From NCBI GenBank assembly GCA_030248225.1, contig JASANE010012258.1, positions 1 to 64,000 on the forward strand: a stretch of 64,000 bases of DNA, written 5' to 3'. Shown piece after piece: positions 50,032 to 62,130 of the stretch (the stretch's first letter is position 1; each line of letters opens with the position of its first letter). A model generated the notes under the pieces. That model had not been told where the DNA came from, did not search any database, and worked only from the letters and a program-made list of their open reading frames with translations. This stretch comes from Trileptium ribeirensis. Taxonomy: Eukaryota; Nematoda; Enoplea; Enoplida; Thoracostomopsidae. The position numbers were made by a program, and so were the translations under genes.

Positions 50032-50990
50032 TTATGACTCATAAAATTACAACAGAGCCAGTTGGCGATCAGGTTGTTTTCAAAGATTTCAACGATTTTT
50101 TCTCATCCGTCTCCTGCTTTGCCTCGTCATGTCCGAGATCGGGTAAATGCTGCAGTTGTTTCAACAACAAATGGCAGCCCAATAACAACAGCACCAGGAA
50201 CGAGTGGCGCTGCTGCAGGAGCAAATCCGCCAACTGGTCGAGAGCCTCCGATGTTCAAGCAAGCCCGAATCAAATCGTGTGGCAATCCCGGGGTTTTCGC
50301 CTTTCGATCCGACATCCGAATTGTGGAACGATTACTTTGTCTAGTTCAACACTTTCGTGGGAGCCCACTCCATCCCACCCGAACGTCAAGCCCAGGTCTT
50401 CCTGACGAATGAATCCGCTTCAATCTGCAAGACGCTGTGTAATCTGGCCGTCCAGCAGGCGCCTTGTGAACAAATAAACGACTTGACTATTAACCAGATC
50501 GGCAACTTCATGTGGGATCAATTAGACCCCAAACCATATGTTGTCCGCTAGCAGTTCAAGTTTTGGTCCGAGATGCAACGCAAACAGGGCAGAGCAACAC
50601 AAGAACTGGCCGCCCGCATTCGACAAAAAGCGGTCACGTGCTATTTTCGTCGATCAAGGTCCCACAGGACGAGGCGCTCCACACGCAGTTCTTTTGTTCG
50701 GTGGGCAAAGAGGCCGTCCTCAAGGCGTTTGTTCAAAGTCCCCGATCACGAGCTGTCGTTTGGGATGGGCATTTCACTTGCCCTCGAAACGGAGGACGCA
50801 GCTCGGGTAGCCGGAGCACGATCGGAATTGGTTCTCGCGCTCAAGCCGGACCCATCAACAGTCAATCGATCGAATCGGACCCTAGTTTAAATCAACAGAG
50901 GGTCAAAGGTTTCCATTCCCAGAGGACCGTGCGGTCGATCCAATAGCAGGGGCGTTGACTGTCCGCACGAAGGTAGAAAGTGTCACTATT
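50032..50990 (+). pseudogene. Decayed Gypsy gag (K02A2.6/mag-like)
   Basis: Three frames together resemble the gag of animal K02A2.6-like Gypsy elements. Visible pieces are GAHSIPPERQAQVFLTNESA (about 50357-50420), INDLTINQIGNFMWDQLDPK (about 50477-50540), QELAARIRQKAVTCYF (about 50597-50645), a segment in another frame with CSVGKEAVLKAF (about 50695-50730), then ELSFGMGISLALETEDAARV (about 50752-50815). An in-frame TAG at about 50549 and at least two frame changes disable it. A zinc-knuckle remnant (CHYCWITGH) follows at about 50980, with its last cysteine lost. Confidence 0.8.
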
Positions 50991-51007
50991 GCTGGATCAC
51001 GGGTCAT

Positions 51008-53345
51008 ATGAAAATGAAGAGAGGTGTCCGGAAGAAAACCCAGGAAGCAAGCGCATCCGTCAAGGCGATCCAATCAATCGACACCGTCAAGGTGGTCAAT
51101 TCGATCCCTCAATTAATGGAGCTGGTTCAAATCAATGGCAAGTCGTTCAGCTTCGAAGTCGATACCGGTGCCGGCGACAACTGCACCGAACAAGGACGGA
51201 ATTTCAAGTCGAGTCTGACATCACCAACCCAACGAAACGGCGACAGGTGACCTTTTCCAGTCAAAGGAGCATTCAAGGCGTCTGTGGCGCTTCCAGGTTT
51301 ACCAGTCAATCGATCGAATCCGGGCCCAGGCGGGAGCCTCCAAACATTGTGCCAACATCTATGTTCCGAGTTTCCCGATGTATTTAAACCCGTGCTCGGG
51401 TGTCTCAAAGGCCTTCAATTCGAGGTCAAGTTGAAACCATGGGTCCGCTCAATCTTCTGCAAACCCGATCCCGTACCGTTAGCGATCACCGACGACCTCA
51501 GCTAAGCGTACGACGCCGGCATTACCCGAGGTGTTTGTGTGGAAGTCGACAAGTTTCAACAGTTATAGAATACCAGTCGTTCCGATTCGAAAGCCAAAAT
51601 CTTCAGGTGAATCCAACATTTTGGGGACTATTCCGTGACTGTTAATCCCCAACTCGAAGATCGTCGACACCTGCTGCCGCTTTCAGATGACATGATGCCT
51701 AAGCTTGGCGCCGGTACTGCTTTAGCAAGATAGACTTGGCCGACGCGTATAACCAGGTTGAACTAGGCCCAGAAAGCCAAAAGAAGCTGGCTGTCAGCAC
51801 TCACCGAGGAGTATCGCTACAGTTACGTTTACCATTTGGAATCAAGTCAGTTCCTAGTTACTTCCAGCAAACCATGCCGACCTCAACGGAGTCGCCATGT
51901 ATTTGGACCACATCCTTATTAGCGGCGAAGATACAGAGAGTCATCTCAATAACCTCCAACATCTACTACAACTTCTCAATGACAAAGGCTTCCGGTGCCG
52001 ACTGAAGAAATGCACACTTGCCCAAGACGAAATGCAATACCTTGGTTTCAAGCGCTCCCGAGCTGACGTCTCCAAAAGTCTTAAAGTAGACGCAGTACAA
52101 CAAATGCCTGCACCCCACGATGTATCCTCGTTGCATAGTTTCCTCGGGTCGATCCAACTCTACGTCGTTTTCAACGCCATTTGGCAACTGTCACAGAACC
52201 GCTCAACCGACTTCGTCAGAAACATACACCTCGGCGCAGAGGACCAGAACAGCAAGCGGTCTTCGACAAGTTGAATACGATGTTGGCGATCGACGTCGTT
52301 TTGGCCCACTTCGACCTCGTCCAAATGCTGGGATCTCCTGCGACACGTCAAATGTTTAGAAATGGGAGCAGTTTTGTTCCATCGATACCACGATGCATGT
52401 GAGCTGCCGATTGCAAAAAGTTGACGAAAACTCAAAAACGCTGCAGCCAAGTTTATAAGGAGGCGTTGGCTATTGTCTTTGCCTTCTACAAGTTTCATCA
52501 GTACATCTGTGGCTGGAAATTCATACCGGTAACTAACACAAGCCCCTCATCGCGATGTTTGGTCCTCATCAGCCTCCTCCAGCCATGGCGACAAACCGAT
52601 TGGAGATAGGCTACGATCCTTCATCAATATTACTATGATATTGATTATCGAAAGACAACCGATCACGGAAATGCGCATGTACTCAGTCGATTGCCAGCCA
52701 GCGATGACGTTGATTTCGATAGAACGGAAGTTGTAGCCGATATGGGATATGGCGTACACCATCCAGACAATGGACCGGCAACTACGTTCCGCCGACAGCC
52801 AAGCCATGGTCAAATGGTCTGCATCGTAGTGCCATTGGTAATGAGGTACACCAGGGAAGGTTGGCTCCGCGATACCGTCTCGGGAGCCCATGCGGCCCAA
52901 TGTCGGCAATGCAAAACGACCAATTTTGACAACAATCCCACGGTGGTCGGAAAGGTGTACAAATCTGGAACGCCGTGCCATTCTCTTTATTGTGCTTCTT
53001 GCCATGACAAGGATCCGCGATGGGTTCCTGGCTATCATCATCAACACAGTGGGAGCCAGCACTGTCAACGTTTGCGTGATTCCACATGGTCCCGCACGAC
53101 TGCGACACATCGAACAACTGCGGCCACGATACGGGGTACAAGAGGAGGCCGATACCAGAGAAGTACATTTTGGCATAAATCGTTTCCAACGATTCCAGAA
53201 GTTGAACGACACACTCCACCAGTAAAGATCAACGCAGACTCCCGGTCAGCAACGAATGCGAAATACACAATGCGAGGCGCTTCAAGCGAACTCACAAGTC
53301 GGTCACCTGTCCCACATGTGCCTAGGCCTGACGTTGGGATCTTTT
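51008..53345 (+). pseudogene. Decayed Gypsy pol (protease, RT, RNase H, integrase tail)
   Basis: The pieces run in the normal pol order but in changing frames. They are the protease VDTGAGDN (about 51158), RT finger and palm pieces IDLADAYNQVELG (about 51730) and LPFGIKSVPSYFQQTM (about 51830), the palm box YLDHILISG (about 51900; the family has YxDD, so the second Asp is His here), the RNase H/tether region KEALAIVFAFYKFHQYICGW (about 52451), integrase CRQCK (about 52905) and the GPY-type tail DPRWVPG then RHIEQLRPRYG (about 53017-53140). The integrase catalytic core is missing: only about 100-200 nt separate its zinc-binding end from its C-terminal domain. The copy is dead. It is in the same orientation as NSUN2, in intron 7. 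Confidence 0.82.
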
Positions 53346-53364
53346 GATGGTCGGAAGGTGTCGC

Positions 53365-53540
53365 GATCACGTGATACACTGAAGAACGTGATGCAATAAT
53401 GATGACGTAATATGTATATGACACGTAGATATGCTGATGTAACTATTACATCAGGCTGATGCAATGTATTGTATCAGCCTGAGTGGGTGATTCCTGTTAC
53501 TTAAATCATGAAACCATCTTGCTTACTTCACTTGTTAATG
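53365..53540 (+). repeat. 3' LTR of Gypsy-type retrotransposon (ends approximate)
   Basis: This is the partner of the LTR at 49812-49985. The inner palindrome differs (GCAATGTATTGTATCAGCC versus GCAACACATTGCATCAGCC), yet folding is mostly kept through a G-T pair. The whole element is about 3.7 kb, short for a Gypsy element, consistent with the integrase deletion. Confidence 0.8.
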
Positions 53541-54265
53541 TAATTGCCAATTGAAATAGGTTAGTTTACTATAGACTGTCGCGTGACATTCATACGTACG
53601 GTAAAGCAGTAAAACAATTTAGTATTAAATTGTATTTTACTGTTTGTAATGTGATATCGCTTGTGTTTGGGATCTGCATGCTAAGTTGCTTTAGACCTAA
53701 CATTGGTCAATACCAAGTCGAGTCACATTGTTACACGTGGCAGACGTCAATTCGTACTAGCTGAGATTCTTCTATTACTAGAGGTCTAACATAAAGTGGT
53801 TCATCTAAAGCTAGAGCTACCAAACTTATGCTATCCAACACTGACTTAGTTTACGTGGTAATTATATCTGTTTTGGATTTATCCGTTTTGTGCAGGCACT
53901 TTGTAGTTCAAAATGAATTAACGGCTTTTGCATAATGACTCGAAACATGGTCGGTGAAATTTTTAAGTTGAAACTATAGTTTACTGTCATTGCTTACATA
54001 TTGCAAGTTTGAATACCAAGATTCCACGCCTTGTCAATACTACTACTGCTTAGAAACAAGCCCCAAACGGTACTAGACGACCAAAATAGTGTTTAAATAA
54101 ACTTATAGCTTTTTCAGAAGGAGGGCCGTCGTAATCTGATGGAATAGCCGCATGGGAGAGTTGCCACTATGAGTAAAATTTTAATTTGTTTAAATCTATT
54201 ACTGTACCAGTCAACTCAGCGACAAACTAGCCTATAGTAGTACTAACTGTCCTTGGTATATAATT

Positions 54266-55034
54266 GAATTCGAGTGGAACGAGAATTTTCAATTTTGGCT
54301 CTGGAGGGGGGTTGAAGAGGTCCTGTCTGTGTGTGTTTGTCGCACCTGGATCTCGATAACTGTTGTGCCGATTTTGATGCACTATAGCTCATTCGAACCG
54401 CAATGGTCGATTTAGGTGTAGTGACGGAGCCCTATTTTTGTTTTTTCCCGTGGGAAAAGTTATGGGGCAAAATGACGTCATTTTAGCCCATTTTTCTGGC
54501 ACCCCCTCCAGTTTTTGCGACTTTTATCAATAAGTAAACGAGGTATCCGCACACTAATAGGCTTTTTCCATGTAGCTTTACCAGGGCTTTCCAATGATAT
54601 ATAACAAGTTTTTCAACTACTTCCCAATCTGGAGTCTATAAGCTTATAGTTGGCGCCAAATTTCATATTTGGTGAAAAGTCGTGGGAAATCCACCTAAAT
54701 GTGTGTTTTTTGTTGCTTTTAGTGTCTTATATGGGGTTTTCTGGGCAGATAAACTCATTGCAAGTGTTAAAAATATTGTTGGGCAAATATTTTTTACACT
54801 TCTGGTTCATACTTGGCATTAAAAATGACGTTTTCGAAATTTTTGGTGAGAAGTCGTGGGAAAAGCACCTGAATGTTTCTTTATTGTTGGTTTTACTGTC
54901 GGATATGGGGTTATCTGGGCCGACAAGCTCATTACAAGTGTCAAAAATATTGTGTGGCAAATATTTTTCACACTTCTGCTTCGGGGGATTGTTCTCACCA
55001 CTCGAATTCTGGCTCGCAAGCGAGCTTCACTAGT
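54266..55034 (+). mobile_element. DNA-transposon-like non-autonomous element, copy 2, next to exon 8
   Basis: The ends are GAATTCGAGTGG (54266-54277) and CCACTCGAATTC (54998-55009), with the TGGCTCGCAAGCGAGC tail to about 55034. It matches the copy at 30257-31169, but a block of about 174 nt (GGTGA(A/G)AAGTCGTGGGAAA to CACTTCTG) is duplicated in tandem (about 54672-54812 and 54844-54982), and about 270 nt of the other copy's right half is absent. The 127-codon open frame 54650-55033 comes from this duplication and is not considered a gene. The element ends 29-54 nt before the exon 8 acceptor. Confidence 0.72.
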
Positions 55035-55063
55035 TGTAGATTTATTAGTATGGTATCTTGCAG

Positions 55064-55122
55064 GAGAATGGCTCGATACCGTTTGTGGAGTATGATCGAA
55101 TCTTATGTGATGTTCCATGCAG
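55064..55122 (+). CDS. NSUN2: NSUN2 exon 8 (PC motif)
   Basis: This exon is 59 nt between ATCTTGCAG and TGCAG|GTATGT. It reads ENGSIPFVEYDRILCDVPC. DRILCDVPC is motif IV, and its cysteine (codon 246, human C271) resolves the covalent enzyme-RNA intermediate. The Ser codon after it is split across the intron. The acceptor lies only 29-54 nt downstream of a DNA-transposon-like element, so the polypyrimidine tract and branch region are partly element-derived or nearly so. Confidence 0.95.
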
Positions 55123-58100
55123 GTATGTAAGCGTAAGTATGGAATGTTCCTTAATGTTTTTGCTGTTTACACTTATTCACTACTCAGCCTCATACTTATT
55201 TCCATGATGGCTTTTAGTGTATAAGATATTAAAATTTTCAACAACAGTTTTGCATGATTGCAATTTTTGTATATCTAACAGTTACATGTTGAAAGCTTAT
55301 ACGACGAGTCTTGTTATTTTTGATTGATGATAACTTATTATTGAACTAATCGATCTTTACGTCACAATCATATTTATTTTGTGTCAGATTTTTCGGAATA
55401 TTTATATAAGTGTATATCGCGGATAAAGCGAAATTTCTAGCTAACCAGTTGATTTTCAATATAAAAAAGCATATCGGTAGTTATTCGAGATTAAGTTCCA
55501 GCTCCCTTAAATTTGTTTGCAGTTAGTGCTTGTATTTCTCACAAAAATTAGGTATGAAAATAATGAAAAGATGTTTCGCGGTAATAATTTGGGGAAGATC
55601 GACTGTTTTAATTTTAAGAGGATACATTATCGGACAACAAGCATAAGTAGTTGCTATAGTATTATATGCATTTTATTATTACGTAGTACTTATTTTATAT
55701 ATATTTAAGACTTGGAGGCTTTTACTCATAAGTTTTCTATAATTAATGGTGCCAAGCGTCTTCCTCATTGGACCAATGCGTCCCTTTGTTTCATTCTGTG
55801 GTGTTTTTGAAATTTGTCTATTATCTATATTATTGTAAATATCATAAGATTGTGACGCTGAAATAACACAACATAACAGCTGATGTCTATTGTGGCATAG
55901 CCACTGGGAAAGTAATAATTATTATCGACACGTGATTCCGAACGCAGCTACGCGACCTTGAACGTGGTAAAAAGTGTAAGCATTCATTGTCTCAGGTTTT
56001 GAACCTATTATCAGGTTTAACTAGAAAAGGTTTCAGCGGTGGGTATTTTTCCTTTCGCTTAGATATTTCTAATTTTACAGAATATTTCTCCAATTAGTTT
56101 AGTATGGTCTTGTTCATCTATCGTGGTTTCTCGGAGGGAATCCAAAACCACAAATCCCCTTGTAAGGCCAAATTTCACAAACCATAGTGATGTTTCTTCT
56201 ACAGGTTAAATATAATTCTGTCATTTTCATGTTTTTGCCAGTAGGACCTAGCGGTTTAGTGATACGTTTTCTGTGGGTGTTTTCTGTGATGTCTCTAGGT
56301 TTTTTGGGGCCGCGTGTTCGGAGCGTTTTTATTGTTTCGATATCTTTACTATTGTGTGTGAACACATCATTTTATTTCCCTGAAAATTGCAAGATCGACA
56401 CAGGACTGTCACCTCCTAGATCTCTTCGCGCCGAAGATTAAACAAAGTTGACAGTATGGGCCCAGTGGTTAGTTCTGCAGCCCTGCGATTAAGTTGTACC
56501 AAAAATCTATGTTTTACACAATATGACGTACAAAGCATAACTCGTATAGCGGCGCATAGCTCGTAAACAGGGTGAGATATCAAGAATGTCTTCTGCATCT
56601 CATTTGTAATTATTTTGACCTTATTTAGCGGTTCCATCTATAAAATTGGTGCTGCAGTGGTACCGGTATACCAGATGTTCACCATGTGTATTGTATTTTG
56701 GCTATAAAAATTGGATTTTTGCCCAGTTTTGAGACCATAAGTTGATGTTGGGGTCAAAATTCCAAAAAATCGAAGCAATAAGTTGGGAAACCATATTTGA
56801 TTGACATTTTTTTTGCCTCAATTCACATAGATTAAAAATTCGCGCAACGGAAGCATTTCGACGGACCATCAAAACCTATTTTTGTATCTAATGGCGTCCC
56901 AGAAGCTCAATTTTTGATATTACCTTATGTTTGAAGCCCTTAAATTAATTTTGGCTGTGCAAATTGGTGTTTGGATAGATCAAGTTTATTTTTTAGACAG
57001 CCTAACTATGATTTAGGCCTCTTCTAGTTCTTAATGTACCCCAAAAGGGCCAAATTTCGCTGTCAACTCCTGTTTGAAACCCTTAAATAAATTTCGGTTT
57101 GCAAGTTGAGTTTGCCTGATATATACTAGATCGGGGAAGGTCATGTTTATTTTTTTGGACAGCCTAACTGTGATTTTGGCTCTTCTAGACCTGTAAAATA
57201 ACCTAATTTACCCCTATGATGGCCACATTTCGCTGTCAGCTCCTGGTTGAAGTCATTATTTTAATTTTGGCCTTGCAAATCGTCTGGATTATAGATACTA
57301 GGTCGGGGAATGTGTTGCTATTTTGTGGACAGCCTAACTATAATTTTGGCTGTTGTAGCCCCCTCCTCCAAATACCCTAATTTACCATCAAAAATGCCAA
57401 ATGTCGTTGTCATCTCCTGTTTGAAGCCCTTAATTAAATTTTGGTTGTGCAAAATAGAGTTTGAGTGACAGATATTAGTTTGGGGAAGGCCAAGATTATT
57501 TTTGGGCAGCCTGACTATGTTGTTGTCTCGTCTAGCACCCAATATACCCTAATTTACCCCCTCAATTACCAAATTTCGTTGTCATCTCCTGTTTGAAACA
57601 ATTATATTAGTTTTGGTTGAGCTGAATTGTTAGGGTGACAGATACCTGGTCGGTTAAGGTCAAGTGTATTTTTTGGGCAACCTAACTGTGATTTTGGTTC
57701 TTGTAGACCCCCAAAATATTCTAATTTACCCGTACAGTGTCCAAATTTCGCTGTCATCTCATGTTTGAAACCCTTAAATTAGTTTTGGCTGCGCAAATTG
57801 TTTGGGTGACAGATGCCTTTTCGGGGAAGGGCAAGCATATTTTTCGACAGCTTAACTATGATCTTGGCCCTACTAGCCCCCACAAACACCTAAATTTACC
57901 GCCAAAATGACCAAATTTCGCTGAGAGCTCCAGTTTGAAGCCACTAAATAAATTTTGGCTCTGCAAATTGTTTGGCTGACAGAGGGCTGGTCGGGGAAGG
58001 TCAAGTTTATTTTTTGGACAACCTAAATATGGTTTTGGCTCTTCTAGACCTCCAAAATATCCTAATTTATCCTCAACATGTTCAAATTTCTCTGTCAGAT

Positions 58101-58760
58101 CCTATTTGAAACTATTACTTTAATTTTGGCTGGGCAAATTGGTGTTTGGATGACAGATACTAGGGCAGGGAAGGTGCATTAAAATTTGGGTCAGGCAAAA
58201 TGTAAATTCTATACTCCTGGAGTCTATAACCCTGTACGTTTTTGATTGCCGTAAAACGACATATTGATCAATGAAGGAACATGCATGTAATTTTTAGAAT
58301 AACATGCATGTAATGAAAAAAGCTCATTTTCCGCCTTGTACAGTACACCAAGCCCATACTAATTTGAAAATAAAGAGTATTTTTCTGCTGAAACGGCCAA
58401 TAACATGTTTCAAGTTCATTAAGAAAATAAATGCATTTTTCAAAGCAAAACCATTGCCATAACGCATTACCTCAGTATTTCATTATTAGTGGTGTTATAT
58501 TTTGCGTGTACAATTATCTTGTTAATGCATTATAATACTAAATCATCCTAAGCACTTACGTTTCAATACTGACACGATTTGAAGTGAATACACTAATGGA
58601 AAAACGTTTCTAACATCGATTGTATAAAAAATATACAGTACACATGTTTTATTTTTCAAAATATATTGACATTGACATGTTTTCTTACATATTTTTGATT
58701 AAAGAGAAAAAATTGCTTGTTTTTATAGTTGCAATTTTAATTTTTCGTAAAATGTTTTAG
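55123..58760 (+). other. NSUN2 intron 8 (3638 nt)
   Basis: The 172-bp satellite fills 56890-58190. Bases 55123-56885 and 58195-58760 are AT-rich and unassigned. Confidence 0.85.
56890..58190 (+). repeat. Satellite-like tandem array, about 172 bp x 7.5
   Basis: The word TGTTTGAAGCCCTTAAATTA recurs at about 56929, 57071, 57244, 57419, 57590, 57762, 57932 and 58104 (spacings 142, 173, 175, 171, 172, 170 and 172). Each unit also has TGACAGATACTAG, TCGGGGAAGGTCAAG, TTTTTTGGACAGCCTAACTA, CCTAATTTACCCC and CAAATTTCGCTGTCATCTCC. Units are diverged but nearly constant in length. It is in intron 8, on the sense strand. Confidence 0.93.
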
Positions 58761-58835
58761 TGGTGACGGTACTTTGCGCAAGAATCCTGACATATGGAAA
58801 TGTTGGAATCCGAATTCTAGTTATAGTTTGCACAA
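58761..58835 (+). CDS. NSUN2: NSUN2 exon 9
   Basis: This exon is 75 nt after AATGTTTTAG, ending CACAA|GTGAGT. It completes the split Ser, then reads GDGTLRKNPDIWKCWNPNSS and YSLH. SGDGT.RKN continues motif IV and the W..W pair matches human 'DVWKKW'. One small oddity is Cys where most relatives have Lys (WKCW). It ends in phase 2, and the next exon supplies a C, giving Asn. Confidence 0.93.
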
Positions 58836-60239
58836 GTGAGTGCGCATCAATTTATACTTATTATTTTTATAATATATCATTTTCTTTAGAATGTGGGCTA
58901 CCTGCGGGTATATTAATTGTAAAACTTAAAACAGATGTGTCAAGCCTTTCATCAAGTCATCATGTGAGTTATGCCCAGTCAAATATTACGGTTTTGGTCT
59001 AAATTGAGCAGTTTCAAGGGCTATTTTGCGTCTGAAAATGTTGCGCTGATGATACACGTACCAATTAGGAATATCGTTATTTTAGCTTTCATTCTTTAAA
59101 GAAAGGAAATTGCTCCCGTAGGCCATGCTCGAAAATATATTACTAAGTAATACGTACTGTGAAAATTTGATGCAACTCGGTGAAACATTGCCCAGTTAGA
59201 GATTTAAAACGGAGCGAGCGGATTTCGACTGAGGGCGTTAGGGAGAAAATTATACAAAATTCTTTCTCTGTGTATGGGTATAACTCATAACACTCATCTT
59301 CGAGTCAATGGATTTAGACAATTTTTTATCGTTCCATAGCAAAAATGATGAAGATGGCCATTCGTTGAATGCTAAGTGACTACGCCCCCATTTTCTTGGC
59401 CAAAATCGTAAAAAACTGGTTTTACTAGGCCTTTGCCAAATCTAGCCATATTGTACCAGCGTTTCGTAGCCCATAATGTTGCGATGCAAGTCTCACAGCG
59501 AAAAATAGCCGCCATTGGAACCAGTTCATCGAAATATGCAACTTTGTTGAACAACACTTTTTGTGGGATCACTCCATGGGCTTCTGTGCGCCCGAATGTG
59601 TTTCATCGACCCTTTTCCAGAACTATATAAGTTTTTCAAACTTCGGCTTGTTATAGTGTGTATTATCTTTACAACAAGCCTTCATAGGTTACCAAGCAAG
59701 GTGATTTGGAAGGGTTTGTTATTTTATGTCCGGCATGGCTAATTATTACGCATCTGTGTGACAGTTAAAAGTGTCTGCAAATATGAAAATATGGAGCATA
59801 TAGAGTAAAATTTTGTTCCTCACTTTGATATTTCCACCGAGAATGAACACACGTGGGGTTCCCTAAAGCCGCCTTTCCACTTTTAGAAAGGACGTGAACA
59901 TGCTACTTTCAGACTTGCTAACAAATAGAGTCAAAAACCCTGAGATAATATTTGGTTATAACATCGTAATACGAATCCTTCCATGCTGCATTTTGCCATA
60001 TTTATGACAAATTTGTGTAATAATGTTGCTACTTAAGTTAATATAAGAAATGTATGTAATAATGTTCGAAACTGATGTTTCACGGTATTACTGGAGTGTT
60101 CAACGTACAATATTGCTGTCAATCCCATAACACAGACGGAGCTTATTACGCTGTTGCATTGCCTGCTCAGTACGCGTCAAAAGTGAGTTCTGGTCGCTGG
60201 AAACGCGGTCGTCTGTCTTGGATGATTTGGATATTTTAG
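58836..60239 (+). other. NSUN2 intron 9 (1404 nt)
   Basis: This contains the inverted repeat partner at 59205-59335. A stretch at about 60145-60180 (TTATTACGCTGTTGCATTGC) faintly resembles the SR head but is too short to call. Confidence 0.8.
59205..59335 (-). repeat. Dispersed repeat, inverted partner of 49205-49345
   Basis: This is the reverse-complement match described for 49205-49345. It is in intron 9. Confidence 0.6.
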
Positions 60240-60373
60240 CATTCAGACTAGAATTGTCAAACGTGGACTCGAACTGTTGTCACCGAACAACGGCCTACTC
60301 GTCTACTCTACGTGTACGCTGAATCCAGCCGAAGACGAAGCCGTCATTGTTCAAGCTTTGCAATGGGCTCAAG
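60240..60373 (+). CDS. NSUN2: NSUN2 exon 10 (catalytic TC motif)
   Basis: This exon is 134 nt after GATATTTTAG. It encodes IQTRIVKRGLELLSPNNGLL, VYSTCTLNPAEDEAV and IVQALQWAQ. VYSTCTLNP is motif VI. Its cysteine (codon 297, human C321) attacks C6 of the target cytosine. EDEAVI follows as in the family. The donor is read as CAAG|GTCGGT, a weaker consensus, because a GTAACC three bases further on would put exon 11 out of frame. Confidence 0.94.
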
Positions 60374-60784
60374 GTCGGTAACCAAAGATTATAACAATAT
60401 GTGGTTTTAGCATGATTTTATACGAAATCCTAATTTTGATTTATCGTGGCGCAATAGAACTATAGATATCGCTGGTAACTTATGCTAAAACTCGAACTCT
60501 CGTAACAGATGCTGGTGGTACAAGTTGCCAACATATTCGTGATTACGTAAGCCGTTAACTGTTTTTAGTTTTGGTTCTTAGATTTTATATTTAACGTGCT
60601 TATATTTTGGCTGTAGCTGCTAGCATATATGATTTCCTCCTTTTCCACGGTCATCAGCTCACTCATGTCACCAAAAATCGCTACAGATTCGATCTGCAGT
60701 CAGCATTGACCTGTAACAGGCTGTTTTTGATGTATATACCACCCTAAACTTCTTGATTCGTGAATCCATTAAAAATTCTAAATT

Positions 60785-60935
60785 GCGACCCCACCCAAAA
60801 AACAGAAACGCACAAAAACCCCCAGACAAGCGCGAAAACGCCAAAAAAAAAAAACACCCACCCCCAAAAAGAAAACCCAGGCAAAAAAAAAAAGCGAGAC
60901 CACCGCCCGACCAAGACAAAAAAAGAAAAACAAAA
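60785..60935. other. 151-nt stretch with no T, A/C-rich low complexity
   Basis: Not one T occurs from 60785 to 60935 in a genome where T is about a third of bases. G is also scarce, and the text is runs of A broken by C and short CCC tracts. It starts abruptly inside a sequence that otherwise resembles 39048-39110 (TGATGTATATACnACnCTAAA). Candidate explanations are a low-quality consensus segment or an expanded A/C repeat. The minus-strand open frame here (Gly/Phe-rich) is an artefact of composition. Confidence 0.85.
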
Positions 60936-62130
60936 TGACAGAAACAGATAAAAAAGAAATTTTACGGTTTTCCCGCTATCGCGCTTGTTTCACTCGCTCC
61001 GTTTCAAAAATATCTCACGAAAGACGTGATGACCTCCTTGGTGTGGTGGTACTTATTTTACAAGAAGATGACTGAATTTTAATATATCAGAAATATGTCA
61101 GCATTTGAATGATTTTAGCACAATTAATAATTTCTGGTTTTAAAATGCCTTTCAAAATGTTTTTTGGGGCCCACAGGCGGGTATGGACCCAAATATTTTC
61201 ACGTTGTCCCAAAAAATTTGGCTGGACCCAGGGCACTTCAGGATTCGGGGACATTGGGTTTGCTAATAAGTTTTATTAGGTTTGCGCTTGGTTTGGATCA
61301 TACCTAACAAGAAATCTCTTCATAACATAAATATCAACGTACGTAATAAGCAGATTAATACAGTCTAAAAAGATATACAAAATATAGTTAGCGTGCTGGA
61401 ACTCCACAAACCACAGATGCTGTGCACCTGACAAAGGCGTACATGAAATTTGGTCCAATCGTTTGCATTTGGAGGTGGTGTAAATTTTGTATGGCTATGT
61501 AATTACGTTTCTTTATTGTGTCATAATTCGAAAATTCTCGAGCCAAAAATTTTAAATCTGGACCCAGGGTCGGCTTTGAAATAAATATCCTTCTCGTACG
61601 TGTTATAAGCAACCGACGAGTCACTAATAGTTGTAGCTTGTTTGTTGTGGTAGCGACCACACCTTTGCGGTTTGAATATTACGTACCGTTTTGATCTATA
61701 TACTAGTAGCTTGCCTTATTGCCAAGGTTGTTAATTCTGAGTGTAGAATACGTAATGTAGAGACCTATACAGTTATATTAAGCATCCTCTTAGAAAATAA
61801 GCCGGATATCAGCGACTTTTCTTGAATAGTTGATAAGATGTACCAGTAGCGCTTGTGCCTTCGCTACATTTCCTCCTACTCAGCCATGATTGTTGTGTCT
61901 CGCTTTTTCTTGGTTCTGGGTCTGTTTGTTGCGATGCAAGCTTTGTTACAGGGTGGACTTGGTTGCTGCCAGTTGACATTTCATTACAGAGTTTTGCAGT
62001 ATCAAATTTTGGAGCTTATATATTGTGGAAGCAAGTTATGGTTTTCCTGTAGCGTTAAGCGAATGCTGAGTAAACGTAGCAAATTGTGATTTGTAATATT
62101 TCTTTTGTCTTGCAGTGTTAATTTTGGTTG

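Noticed and set aside
52547..53212. Minus-strand open frame of 221 codons, the longest in the window
   Set aside because: It is the antisense of the decayed Gypsy pol, whose plus-strand motifs are clear. The minus frame shows no family motif.
54650..55033. Plus-strand open frame of 127 codons with an internal repeat
   Set aside because: It is created by a tandem duplication within the second transposon-like copy, and no known domain is present.
60668..60919. Minus-strand Gly/Phe-rich frame and plus-strand Lys/Pro-rich frame
   Set aside because: Both are by-products of the T-free low-complexity stretch.
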